Shown here: positions 1-11,650 of the stretch, in pieces | Position numbering within the stretch: the stretch's first letter is position 1 | Layout of the letters: every line of letters begins with the position of its first letter | Source of the DNA: Nymphaea colorata | Taxonomy: Eukaryota; Streptophyta; Magnoliopsida; Nymphaeales; Nymphaeaceae | Length of the DNA: 64,000 nucleotides | NCBI RefSeq assembly: GCF_008831285.2 | Contig: NC_045150.1 | Coordinates: forward strand, 12,691,868-12,755,867 | Direction of reading: 5' to 3' | The notes under the pieces: model-generated | Database searches by the model: none | What the model was told of the DNA's origin: nothing | What the model saw: only the letters and a program-made list of their open reading frames with translations | Position numbers and translations under genes: made by a program

Positions 1-705
1 GCTTTTTGAATTTGTTCTGGGGGGCCCTCTGCCCGCACTCCTACGCCTATTTGAATTTAATATAAAAATAAGCACTCCATAATTTAATTGGTGAATGGAA
101 GAAATTATTTTCTATTTTTGAAGGATAAATTTTCGTCTTAAGTGTCGTTGCTGCAACCTTGTCGTTGAAGACTACAATTTATGGACTCTCTTCGATTTCT
201 CATATGTATTAATAGGTATGTACAGTTTCACTGAGCTCTTTTTCTTTGATGATTGCAGCTAGCTTACGAGGACAACACCATAAAATGGTAGGACTGAGAG
301 CGATTCAAGGTCTCCCTTCACATTATCCTCTTAGTACCTCATGACTAATGAGACCGGATTTTGTTTCAGGATGTTGCTTCTTCAGCTTTCAAACTAATAA
401 CTAAAAATGATATTTTCTCGGTTTGATGTTTCAGGGGCTAGATTCTAGTTACATCCAAGTATTAAACATTTTAGAAATTTTGAAATCTGAAAATTTTCAA
501 CATTCAAAAAGTAAGGATTTCATTGGGTCGAATTCAAATGTCTGATTTATTGAATGTTCATATTTAGATCCGAAATTGCACTTGAATATGAATGGCACCC
601 AGGGAAGACAGAAAATGAACAAATATAACAAAAAGTTCGTAGATGCCCCAAAAGCTATCATGTAACGTAGAAGCCAAATGAAGAGTATGCAGGAATTTGC
701 AGTTA
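1..705. other. AT-rich stretch, no gene recognised
   Basis: No open frame with recognisable similarity, RNA gene or repeat structure was seen. It may be the 3' side of the minus-strand gene fragment that follows. Confidence 0.5.
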
Positions 706-1894
706 TCAGGCTGACTGACTGCTCAGTGTATGTCCAATGGACATGCTTCTTTCAAACGTTTCAGAAACATTCTTGATATTCGTTACATTTCCTCCAGCAT
801 ATGCAGCATCATCTTTTGTATCAAGACCAGGGAAAAAATTCTTCTCTGGTTCACGATTCACGGTATTGCCTTTGGAAATAGATGACCCCAAAACAACTGA
901 AACAGATTCGCCATCTACATTTCCTCTAGCAAAGGATGGTCTGCGAACATGAGACGATCTTGATGCTGAAACTGATCTTTCAGCAGGGGTGCTTTCACTC
1001 TTGGAATCAGGTGGTTGTTCAAGTTTTTGGCTGTTTCTAGTGGCAACAACAGGTGGAACATCAGGTCTAGAGAACACTTGGCTGCCAGTTGTAGGCTGTA
1101 TCTTTGGCACCTTTTGCTGTATGTCAACATTCTTGATACTTGTTGTATTTCCTTACTATGCCCACCATCATCTTTTGTGTCAACTCCAGGAAAGAAATTC
1201 TAAACTGGTTCTTGATTCAGATCACTACCCTTGGATATAGATGATCCAGAACAACTGACACAGATTCACCATCTACATTTCCTCTGCCATATGATGGTTT
1301 TCGCACATGAGACTTTGACACCAGGACTCTTCTTTCAACAAGTGTGCTTTCAGTTTTAGAGTCAACTGGTTGGTCAGGTTTTTGGTGGTTTCTAGGGATG
1401 ATGACAAGTACAACGACTTGGTTGCTGGCTAAAGACTGAATCTTTGGCATGACATTTCTCTTCAAGGTAGACGAATTGCATGCTGCTGTTGAATTAGAAG
1501 AAGAAACCTTTGGCACATTAGCTAGACCTACACTCTGTGGGGTACGTGGTAGTGTTTCAGCAGCTGCAAATACAAATAAGATTCAAAAATTGTTATCTAA
1601 TGACTGGCAAAGACATAAAGCACAGAAACAAGGCAAACACATAACAATAAGCCATTTTGACCAATGGAGGTGTGGAGAAAAAGTAACAAGTGGCCAAAAG
1701 GTAAGAGGATATCACTTACAATTTGCTGACTGACTAGATTTAATCTCCTTTGCATCTGGATTTGATGGTGGAGAAGATGACTTGGTCTTCATGCTAGAGT
1801 CTAACCGCTGTACAGGTTGGTTTTCCCTTGAATTAGGTTTGGGTTCTGCATGACCATTTTTAGAAACCCCAGCAACCACATAAGGTGCTATGCG
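706..1894 (-). pseudogene. Unrecognised Ser-rich protein fragment with internal tandem repeat (copy A)
   Basis: I do not recognise the family. Two exons are visible. The first in gene order (1894 to 1720) begins after a CAG acceptor with RIAPYVVAGVSKNG and ends at a GTAAGTG donor. The second runs from 1563 down to about 706. The second exon encodes two copies of a roughly 107-residue unit. Each contains PKIQ, a HVRxPS(F/Y)xRGNVDG motif followed by ESVSVVL, then a SSISKG/NFFPG segment. The later unit (706-1110) is open; the earlier one (1217-1516) has a frameshift after SVSVVL and a stop before NFFPG. The composition (Ser, Lys, Pro, Asn) suggests a disordered region of a larger protein. No start codon or conserved domain was found. 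Confidence 0.6.
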
Positions 1895-2363
1895 CTGAAA
1901 ACAATTACATGGTGTCATCAAACTAAAGCAAAATGCTTCATTTACATTGTTGAAGACAATAAGCAGATAAGATGTGAGTGAATCATAACTAATGGACATT
2001 AGTTGCACTCAATTTCAAGGCAAACCAAGATTATGAATATCTTCAATCTTGGGTGCGACCAAAACTTTTACAATTGAGATTAGCCCGCTTTTTATTTGAG
2101 TAACTTAGTGAAGTTGGTCGTTTATTGAAGAGAATATGAAGACAATTAGATGAAAGCTTTTTATAACAAGCAAATTTGACATTTGTATACTGTGGATTCA
2201 ATGGTAATGCAAAACTATATGTCGAATCAAAATTCAACTAATTACGAAATCCTTTTGCCAAAAAGAAAAAAGTTAATTGTAACCAATCGAATTGGAAATA
2301 ATTGAAGAAATGTCCGGATGTTGTCGACGTTCATACGGTGCATTGCTGACTCGTTCTTCACCA
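1895..2363. other. Non-coding spacer
   Basis: AT-rich sequence between the minus-strand fragment and the pyrimidine-rich minisatellite. It is probably intron or upstream sequence of that fragment. Nothing else was seen. Confidence 0.4.
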
Positions 2364-2586
2364 GTTTGCTAAATTTATCTGCCCACATGGTTTTTTTTTT
2401 CTTTTTCTTTCTTCTCATATGTTTGCTAAATTTATCTGCCCTCATGGTTTTTTTCTTTTTCTTTTTCTTTCTTCTCATATGTTTGCTAAATTTATCTGCC
2501 CTCATTGTTTTTTTCTTTTTCTTTTTCTTTCTTCTCATATGTTTGCTAAATTTATCTGCCCTCATGGTTTTTTTCTTTCTTTTTCT
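2364..2586 (+). repeat. 60-bp minisatellite, four units
   Basis: Units begin with tttgctaaatttatctgcc at 2364, 2422, 2482 and 2542. Each ends in a T/C-rich tract and ttctcatatg. Short open frames over it are artefacts of the repeat. Copy B at 54833 has only three units. Confidence 0.9.
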
Positions 2587-3119
2587 GCCTACAAATCCTT
2601 TTGTTCGCAACAATGGACTTCTAGTGCCTTGATAATCTCAAATTTAGTAATAAAATTGAAAAATTTCTATTAAAATGCGCCGGACTGTCTTTTCAAGTAA
2701 ACGGACAGTGAACCACAGAGATATATTCAGAAGACGACAACTCTAGAAATGTGAGGCAATGATTACTATGGAAATATACAAGCGTCAGCTTATGGAATAC
2801 TATCCAGCATTATATGTCCCTCCATTCTGGATTGGATTTTCCATCCTAAAGATTGTTGTTCACAAACAAGTATGACGTCTCTTTTGCTAGCTATTTTGAT
2901 CCTGATTCATGCAGTGAATTCTGAATGCAGTGAATTCTGGAAGCAGTATAGTTAATGAGAAGCATGGTTTTTGCAGAACTTATCCAAGAGTACCTCCAGT
3001 TAACATTCAGTTGCCTTAACATTTGATATTTTTTTATTTTTGGTCATTTTGCGATTCTTTGCATCTCAATTTCTAGATAATGTTCTTTTGCATTTCTGAT
3101 CTTTTGTTGCGTGGCCCAG
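2587..3119. other. Spacer and probable upstream/intron sequence of the neprosin relic
   Basis: No coding sequence recognised. A neprosin gene should have a signal-peptide exon here or further upstream, and none was identified. The site matching the TRIM insertion of copy B lies near 2965-2970. Confidence 0.4.
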
Positions 3120-3470
3120 AGTGAAGACGGTGATACAATCGACTGCGTGGATAGCTGCAGCCAACCTGCCCTTGATCGTCCATCCTTGAGAAATCGCACT
3201 ATCCAGGTCCACACCTCAATCTTTCTTCCTTCATGATTGTCAGCTCTCGTATTGTCATAGAGGGTGACGTCGTGTTACTCTATGCCCACCCCATCTGTTA
3301 AATCTAGTGCTTTTCAGAGATCTTGGCACGAATGCGTCTATCAAGAACCAAGGTCAGTTTGGTTGTGTTGATTCTGCAGATTGTTCACAAACAAGTATGG
3401 CATCAATCGTGTCCATGCTGGACTTGTAAACAATCGAAAGTGTCTGCCCCTTAATTATGATAGCCCTGCA

Positions 3471-3492
3471 TCTCTCTCTCTCTCTCTCTTTC
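3471..3492. repeat. (TC)n microsatellite
   Basis: A short run of CT dinucleotides in the intron before the second neprosin exon. It is shorter in copy B. Confidence 0.8.
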
Positions 3493-5015
3493 TCGTTGAT
3501 CCTATTTCTGTCAAAGTACTAGCAGCAGAAGCTTTATTTTCATGGCAACTTGTTGCAGATGAGGCCTAGCCTCTACCCAGAAGGTATGGCCGTTCGAGAG
3601 AGCCATGATTCAAGTGGCAAACACTGTCAAGTCCGACAAATGAGTGGAAGCTGCCCCGATGGCACAGTTCCTATCCTGAGGCGCACCATGCTCCTATCTG
3701 AAGAGCACCAGAACTTTTACACCTATGCCAGCAAAAGTTTCATCGGAAAGCACTCCAGCACCATTTTCAATCCTAACTCTACAAGGTCACTGCCTCTTCT
3801 TAATGCAAGCCACAAGGTAAAACATGCTTCTTGAAATGCATGCTTAAGGGCTTACTTGCTCTCCTGCATATGAAAATTGTTCAATATTGATGAACCATCT
3901 GCGTTGATCGACCAGCATGCTCCTGTTCACGTCGATGGCGGCCCGTATTTGGGCAACTTTCAACGTCTGAAGACCACAGGTCGGAACACGCGATGATTCG
4001 AGCGCATCGAAACTTGTGGTTATCAAGAATTCAGAGTACCTTCTGGCTACCAGCCTTGAAGCAGGATGGATAGTATGTTCTCCAATGTATTCACCTCTTC
4101 AGCTGGAATAAGAAAGCGCAGGTTACCAAGGCCAACATACTTGTTAAAATGGATGACTCCGTATTTATTTCCGTAGCCAATGTTGAGAATCGTCAACTGA
4201 AAAGCTCTTTCAATCGACAGCGCTAATTCTGCAATTAAACTATGCCCTTATCCTGCATTGGGTGCAAAATTTATTGTTGGGATTTTGTCACAAAGAAAAT
4301 GGGTATGTTGCACAGAGAGAGAGAGAGAGAGCACCTAAGCAAACAGATGTTGCATCGGTGAATCCACTTGTTGGGGAACGCAAACATAATTACTTGCTTC
4401 CTTATACACAGTTAGATCAGAGAACTTTTTTCATCCAAGTGAGGAATGGTAAGAGTTACTTTGATCCAAGGTCTTGGAAGTTGCACTTGGACCTAAAGAT
4501 TTTCCCTTAGTAGTAGTTGAATTCAGTTTACTCCTTGCTTTGCCAGTTATTGAATTTTAATGGTATGGCCGTATGGCCACAACTTATTGGCGACACAGAG
4601 ACACGCCTATTCAGCTATTGGACGCTAAGCTGGCTCTCTCGTCTTCAGCGGAGTCTTGATGTTGGAATTTAGATGAAGAAAACATCGCCATTAGAATAGG
4701 AAAGGATATCTTAACCACAGAAAAACAGAAGAAAAAACAGAAAAGTCCTGCAGAGAGCTAATTTTGACTTGCACTTGTTCCTACAGACGGATGGCTATCG
4801 TTCAGTGGGCTGCTATGACCTTCGCCCTGGTTCTGTACAAGTGAGCAAAACTGTGGGTCTTGGTGCTGCCATCCATCCTGTTCCTACATATGGTGGCACC
4901 CAATATGAAGCAATCTTTGAGATATTTAAGCTATGCAGATTTCTCATATGGTTTTGCAGGTTCTCTCATCAGCACATTAGCCTTAGCAGGAAACAATAAA
5001 TGTATAATTTCTTTA

Positions 5016-5172
5016 GGGGGCATTTGGCAATAAAACCAGTAACAAACAATTTCATTGGCAAGATTGATTTAGATTTATAAAACGCTGTAACATAGTGTTT
5101 CATGAATTTGCCTCTAACTTTTGGAGTAAATTCATGGAGCAATTTGTTATGGTTTCCATTGGCAATCAACTG
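5016..5172. mobile_element. Possible miniature inverted-repeat element downstream of the neprosin exon
   Basis: The left end (ggcaataaaaccagtaacaaa) resembles the reverse complement of the right end (gccaatggaaaccataacaaa), giving a loose hairpin of about 155 bp. It is present in both copies (about 58281-58437 in copy B), so it predates the duplication. No target duplication was recognised. Confidence 0.3.
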
Positions 5173-6052
5173 TATAGGTCTGAAAATTTAAATATGCATT
5201 AGTATATATATACCCAGTTTTCTTCGAATACTTTAAAACACATTGTTATATGTCCAAGGCTGCAAGTACACTTTTAAGGCATTTGACTTAAAAATGGCTC
5301 CTATTTCAAATGCTGTTTAGATAATGAAATTTCTAAAAGTGAAAGTGTAACAATAAAGTTCTAGAATAGCTTATCAAGTGTCTCCTGTCTAAGATTTTTT
5401 GGTAAAAAGATACCTACCGATATGTGCTTCAGTCTCTGAGCAACTTAATACCTTGAAACTTAGCTAATAGATCTCTTTGTATGAAGAGTTGGATGTTAAT
5501 ATAACAAATGGTTATCTGTTTTTCTCATTTTCTCCAAAAATATGAAATAATGTATGTTTTCAAAATCTGCCATGAAATTTAGCACACGCACACACGCATA
5601 TATATATATATATATAGGGAGAGAGAGAGAAGAGCGATCGTTTTGTTAGTTCAATGATAGAACTAAAGAGTTATGAACAAGATCAAAAGACAGGAAACTG
5701 GTGTTTCCTGTTTCAGACGGAACTAGTTGGCTACGGGCCAGGAACGATAGTTCCAAGGTTATCGGAAAGTGAGAAAACATGACTTGGGAAGGAGAAGTCT
5801 GCCACCCCGGCGGTGGTCGTACAGCCATGGACATGGGAAGCGGCCATTTCTCCGAGGAAGGACATGGAAAAACAAGCTATTTCCACAGTATAAAAGTTGT
5901 TGATACCGCCAACATTGCAGAGATTTGAGAGGTCTCATCCCTGCAGTAATTCGGCCCGAGTGCTATGATTGAAAGACCTCGGCAATCAAGGTGGCAACGT
6001 GAACCGTGCTTTCCTCTATGGTGGTCCAGGTATTAATCCGAACTGCCAATAG

Positions 6053-6970
6053 AAGTTACAAAGCCATGCAATGCAGTAAAGAAGCTTGCAAGCTCAAATT
6101 GGCATAATTTGCAGAAAAGATGTATTAAAGCTAGCAGTACATCAACCTGATTACTTCAATGTTTGTAAGCCAACTAGCAGCATGTCCCGTTGGTTCAGTG
6201 AAGTGTAAGTCCATTCCATGGAATAAAGATTCTTTTTATTTCCAGAGAGTTATTCAAATACAAGTCTGATACTCCCCACAAAAGGAAGAAATACATCCCT
6301 GGCAGTTAACAAAATTCAATTAATTCAAAAAAGATAAGGTAAGTAAGTTGGCGTTTATGATCTTGGTTTATGAACATTATACTACTGATTAGGCGTTTGC
6401 AATTCATTTACCCAACTCGACGACCAGCAGATATGTTGAGTTTATTGCAAATATTAGATTAAAAAACTGCTTGAAATGCTACACGTCCTCATGTGATTGC
6501 AGAGAATACACGAACAACGGTGCGTGCGCGCTGTGCCTCCTTCACTAGGCAAATTGTGCTTACGAGAAAGAGAGAATGGAATGTCAATGTGTAGTCAAAG
6601 AAGAATAACATGACCTTAAATTAAAGAATAAAATGGCATTAGATTTCTTATGAGAGGGGAGTTCACTAAGATTTGCGGTATGCCCAGAACTGCAGTTTTC
6701 CAAATACATCATTGTAGCTTGTTGTATGCCCAAAACATCCTTGATCACCTTAACTTCAAACTCAACGGGAATGGACAAAATTAGAAAAACTTAAAAGAAC
6801 TCCAACTTCAGCCACATGGGCTTACCCAGTAAGATTCTTCAGCAGCAAAAGCCTCGTGGGCTAGCTAAATGGCCACGACATTAGAGAGCAATTCCGGAGG
6901 TGGCTGTCCATCCGTCGTTCTTTCATCGCTGCTGCTGCCACCACTGCTGGCGGCTGGTGCTAAAGAAGTT
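6053..6970. other. Spacer between the neprosin relic and the copia element
   Basis: No gene recognised. It would include the 3' flank of the neprosin relic. The far side of copy B outside this window may contain its counterpart. Confidence 0.4.
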
Positions 6971-6975
6971 AATAA

Positions 6976-7488
6976 TGTGAGAAAGAAGAATTAAGGAAGA
7001 AGAAGAAGAAGATTTTACGTGGTTCAGTGTAAATTCACCTACGTCCACGAGAGGGGGTCCTTCCACACTATGTGGTGGAGAGGTTTTCCACTATTTATAA
7101 TGCTTACACGTTAGGCTTCTCCTTGATCTTAGGAGAGATTACATCCTTATCATAATTGCTCTTATGAGCTGTACAAGAATCTTTAATATGATTGTCGGTT
7201 TTAGATTGACTTGCTTTGTTGTGCTGTTGCATCTCTGGATCGCCATCTTCCTTAACCGACGTACTCTTCCTTGAATGAATCTTCCCCAAATCATTATGAA
7301 TATCCATAGCTATCTTGCCTTTATTATCTCTTGCATTAATATCCAACGTAATCCCATTAATATCCAATGCAATATGTGGCCTGGCTGATTTGGCCTTGGT
7401 TGTAACCGACGCAATCTGCGATCTTGCCAATTGGTGATTATCCTCATCCGTTTCACTTGCCAATTGGTGATTATCCTTATCCATTTCA
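6976..7488 (-). repeat. 3' LTR of the copia element (513 bp)
   Basis: Starts tgtgagaaagaag and ends tttca on the plus strand. It is 21 bp longer than the other LTR because of an extra segment after ggttgtaaccga. The C-terminal frame of pol runs on into it. Confidence 0.95.
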
Positions 7489-7497
7489 TCCCCCCTC
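7489..7497 (-). promoter_or_regulatory. Polypurine tract of the copia element
   Basis: GAGGGGGGA on the minus strand, immediately next to the 3' LTR. It is the expected primer for plus-strand DNA synthesis. Confidence 0.85.
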
Positions 7498-10400
7498 AAA
7501 CTGGGTGGGGCTTTAGTGAGGCCCAGTTTGGCGCGAAGTGTATTGAAAGAATGGCTTGACAGTGCCTTGATAAATATATCAGCTAGTTGTTGGGAGGAAG
7601 ACACAAAATGCGTAGTAAGCTATCTAAGCGCAACCTTTTCACGAAGGAAGTGATAATCTAATTTGACATGTTTCATTCGAGAGTGAAAAACTGGCTTAAT
7701 AGAAACCTGTAGTGCAGACATATTATCACAATATAAGGTAGGTGCAGAGGCCAAGTATATTCCAAGATCTTTCAAAATATATGATATCGACGTAAGTTCA
7801 GCGGCTGCAGATGCCATAGATCGATACTCAGCTTCAGTCATCGATCGAGCAACAATAGGCTGTTTCTTAGCGGTCCAAGAGATGCAATTTGTTCTGATGA
7901 AAGTGCAATAACCGGTAGTAGAGCGTCGAGTGTCTAGACATCCTGCCCAGTCAGAATCAAAGAAAGCATGAAGCCGAAAATCCTTCTGAGGAGAAAGAAT
8001 ATAGCCATCAGAAATGGTGCCATGAATGTAGCAAAGTATACGCTTCACAAGTTGGAAATGACTATTCTTTGGTGTCTGCATATACTGGCTGACATAATTA
8101 ACACTGAACGATATGTCAGGTCGAGTAAACGTCAAGTATTGTAGTCCTCCAACTAGACTCCGAAATAAAGTTGGATCCAAAAATAGTTTATCATCACTAG
8201 GAGGTTGATAGTGTTGAATCAAAGGAGTGATGACATGTTTGCAGCCGAGCAGTTTTGCACGTTCGAGTAGACTAAATGCGTATCGCTTTTGATTTAAGAA
8301 TAGTCCAGAACGGGTTTGAACAACTTCTATACCCAAAAAATGATGAAGGTATCCAAGATCTTTCATGGCAAATTCAGTACTAAGCTCATTGACAAACTGT
8401 TGAAGAAGGATGTTGCTCCCTGTTAATATGATGTCATCAACATAGAGGAGGAGAAATATAGTACCTTGGGCTTCTCGATAGATGAAGAGAGAGGAACCAG
8501 AGATGCTTGTATAAAACCCTTTTGTCAATAAGAATGAACCAAAGCGATCATACCAAGCTCGAGGGGCCTGGTGAAGTCCATAAAGTGCTCGATGAAGGCG
8601 ACAGACATGTGTTGGTTTGGACGTATCAACGAACCCTGGAGGCTATTCAATAAAAACTGTTTGATCTAAGTTGCCATGGAGGAATGCATTTTTGACGTCC
8701 AGCTGCCTGATGTCCCAATTGTTGGTTAATGTCGTAGCCGGTTTGATAACAGGAGAAAATGTTTCCATAAAATCAATGCCGGGAATTTGATTGAACCCGC
8801 GAGCGACGAGTCTGGCCTTCAAGCATTCCAAAGTACCATTGCTTTTCAATTTTGTTTTAAAAACCCAGCGTGTACTTACCACATTCATGTTTGGCTGCCA
8901 AGGAACGAGAGTCCAAGTCTTACAGTGGTGGAGGGCATTTAGTTCTTCTTTCATTGTTGCCACCCAACCATCATGCATTAAGGCATCTTTCACCGTTTTG
9001 GGTTCTAGTGGAATACTCACAGTGAAAAAATATCGAGGATTGGGCTTGGTAACACCAGCCTTTGCTCGAGTAAGCATGGCATGAGAATTTGATGAAGTAT
9101 GAATGGACTCGTCATGTGCTTCCCCTGTTGTATCAGCATTTGGAGATAACTCAGCTGGTGTGAGAATTTGACTTTCTTGATGTAAGGGCTCATCACACAA
9201 AGACATCAATTCTCCTGCAGTTGGTTGATGCATGGGGGATGCATGAACGTCCGAGATAGCCAAACTAGTTGTTGATGCCTCTTGAGTTGGAATCTCTTCA
9301 TGATGCATACAAGCAGAAGTATCATAAGAGTCAACATGTTGCGTACCAGGCAAGTTAGTAACATCATGAGAAGGCTCTGTCCAATCATTGAAGGTGGCAG
9401 GATGTAGCTGTTGTTCAACCTTTGAGAATAATATTCCAAGCTTGTGATAAGGGAAATAAGCTTCATCAAATACTACATGTCGTGAGATATATACTCGACC
9501 AGTAGGAGGATATAAACATCGATAGCCTTTATGAATAGAACTATACCCCAAAAAGGCACATGGTAATGATCTTGGCTCAAATTTATGTTTGGCATAATCT
9601 CTCAAGTAAGGAAAACAACGACTCCCAAATATATGAAGACAAGAATAATTTGGTTTCATTCCAAACACACACTCAAAAGGTGATTTCATATGCAAGGTGG
9701 GAGTAGGAAGCCGATTGATCAACCACGCAGCCGTTAAGAAGGCATCGACCCAATATTTCATGGGTATGTGAGAGTGGAACATCATGGTGGGGCCTAATTC
9801 AACGATGGACCGGTGACGCCGTTCAGCCAACCCATTTTGTGGTGGCGTTTTGGGGCATGACTTAATATGTTGAATGCCATTATTTCGCAAATAAATTGCT
9901 AAGATACGGCTATTAAATTCACCCCCTTCATCAGTCTGAAAAGTTTTTAACTTTGTCCCAAATTTTCGTTCAACTAATTTATGGAAATCCATAAATACTT
10001 GACAAAGTTCAGATTTGTGCTGGAGATGATACAACCAAACAAATCTTGTAGCCTCGTCAACAAATATAGCATAAAATTGAAATTTTTGTGAAGACATGAT
10101 AGGGGCTAGTCCCCATAAATCACAATGAACATGTTCAAGAAAAATTTGAGAATGATCTTCTACTGGAAGGAATGGCAACCGACACATCTTGGTGATTTGA
10201 CAACCAGAACAAATTCCCATTCTTGATTGAGGTCCACTCACCTCAATGTTATTTTTGCTAACAAGAAAATCAACTATCTGACGATGAGGATGGCCCAAAC
10301 GTTGATGCCATGTCTCTTTATTTGCTGATTGAAATCTACTCGAAAAGAAAACTGCATGTTGTTGATCCTTGGATGTCTATTGGAATGCATAAAGATCTCC

Positions 10401-11603
10401 AGCTCTACTGCCCGATGCTATCAGTCGGTTGTTCCTCTTGTCCTTAACAAAAAACCCATCAGCAGAGAATTGAAAAACATATGGATATTCAGATGTTAAC
10501 TGGCTGACTGAGACTAAATTCTTCTTAATTTGAGGCACAACTAGCACGTTGTTGAGAACAAGACGTCTTTCCTCGTTTTAAATATCAGTATTTCCAATAT
10601 GAGTAACATTCAACTTTTCACCATTTCCTACCATAATTTGATCATTACCATGATACTGAGTAAAGTTTGTAAGGTTACCTGGATCAGATGTTATATGTGT
10701 GGATGCGCCTGTATCGGGAAACCACTTGTTATCTTGACTGTCGGCTACCTTCATTGCTGCCAAAGCATGTTGAACTTCTTGCGCTTGAAAGGCGTGATTG
10801 AATCGGTGCCAGCAATTGGCAGCATTGTGATTCAATTTGTGGCAGATTTGACAACGAACACCTTTGTCCTTACTTTGGTTCTCTCCTTGCCCTCCATTTC
10901 TGTTTTGGTTTGACTGAAATCGTCCACCACCTTGGACTGCTTGTCCTCCACCTTGGGCTGCCTGTATGAACTCTCGCCCTTTTGAGTTAAAAAACTGATT
11001 CTTGTTTGTTCTAAACTTGGAGTTTGAATACTTTTTGCTGTAAAACGCAACCTGCTGGCTGGTTTCTTCATGATACATGCTTCGCATAGTTTCATGACTT
11101 TGAAGTAAAGCTACTACGTCCATGTAAGATGGCGTTGGGGGTTTCATCATAGTGGTGGTAAAGGACTCGTATTCCTGTCCCAATCCACTGAGAAGCCAAA
11201 AGACTTTGGAATGATCTTCTATAGGCTTGCCTATGGCTGCAAGCTCGTCACAAATTTTCTTGAATCCACAGATGTAATCAGCAATAGATAAGCTTCTTTT
11301 CTTATAAGTCTGAAGTTTTTGCATAAGCAAGTGTTGCCTCTCTTGACATTTATGAGAAAAATGTGTCATGAGAGTATTCCATGCCTCTTTAGACGTCTGA
11401 AGGCCAATAATCGTGCCCATGACCTCTTCTGCGAGAGTGCCGGTGATCCATCCACGCAATAGTCGATCTGATTTTCGCCATGCTTGATAGATTGGATTCA
11501 CTCGTTCCTCCACCGTACCATCTTCCTTGGTACACTTGATTGTGGGTTTAGGTGCAGCCGTCTCTCCTTCAATAAACTCAGAGAAGCCATTGAGAAAATA
11601 CAA
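7489..11603 (-). pseudogene. Copia gag-pol polyprotein with four in-frame stops
   Basis: One continuous frame encodes Gag (UBN2-type, with zinc knuckle CQICHKLNHNAANC), protease (WFPDTGASTHIT), integrase (zinc-binding H/C residues; D-D-E core with LWGLAP, DEGGEF and NGLAERRHR), reverse transcriptase (YVDDIILTGSN) and RNase H (DSDWAGCLDTRRSTTGY; the C-terminal ADIF segment lies after the last stop). Stops interrupt the frame at 10578-10580 (TAA), 10377-10379 (TAG), 8643-8645 (TAG) and 7620-7622 (TAG). The first residues of Gag expected between the primer site and YFLNGFSEF are missing; only about 47 bp separate them. RT also seems to lack about ten residues before the NNWDIRQLDV motif. It cannot make its own polyprotein. 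Confidence 0.93.
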
Positions 11604-11638
11604 AAAACTTGAAGAGACTCACGGCCCAAGACCCTATT

Positions 11639-11650
11639 GCTCTGATACCA
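11639..11650 (-). promoter_or_regulatory. Primer-binding site of the copia element
   Basis: The minus strand reads tggtatcagagc directly inside the 5' LTR. This is the usual plant copia match to the 3' end of initiator tRNA-Met. Confidence 0.92.

Larger units (their letters stand above)
867..5674 (+). repeat. Segmental duplication, copy A (4.8 kb)
   Basis: This block is repeated in direct orientation at 53338-58967, about 52.5 kb away. The two match base for base over long runs. In the 258-bp neprosin exon I count 4 differences by eye. Copy A lacks the 866-bp TRIM element of copy B, has four rather than three units of a 60-bp minisatellite, and has lost 8 bp (between 3952 and 3953) that copy B keeps. 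The left end falls inside the minus-strand gene fragment. The right end (5674) is not the true limit of homology, because copy B is cut there by a gypsy insertion. Confidence 0.95.
3120..6052 (+). pseudogene. Neprosin-family (DUF239/DUF4409) peptidase pseudogene, copy A
   Basis: Neprosins are secreted plant prolyl endopeptidases with an activation peptide and a C-terminal catalytic domain. Recognisable exons are 3120-3206 (SEDGDTIDCVD), 3559-3816 (MRPSLYPEG, then SGSCPDGTVPI), 3916-4072 (HVDGGPYLG to SLEAGW), 4787-4930 (TDGYRSVGCYDL to GGTQYEAIF) and about 5694-6052 (ELVGYGPGT, MGSGHF, FLYGGPGINPNC, stop TAG). Most junctions keep GT-AG sites. Lesions: TGA replaces the expected Trp after TFNV; an 8-bp deletion after PYLG; a CT instead of GT donor after 4930; and at least three frame changes in the last exon. 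The signal peptide exon and the segment before TDGY were not found. It is clearly a relic. Confidence 0.88.

Noticed and set aside
2242..2632. Lys-rich (minus) and Phe/Leu-rich (plus) open frames
   Set aside because: They are translations of the 60-bp T/C-rich minisatellite in both directions and have no other support.
4262..4510. 82-codon open frame present in both duplicates
   Set aside because: It lies between neprosin exons and matches no neprosin segment. Its conservation is explained by the recent duplication, not selection.
8791..9084. Plus-strand open frame inside the copia element
   Set aside because: It is antisense to the RT/integrase frame, whose motifs are unmistakable.
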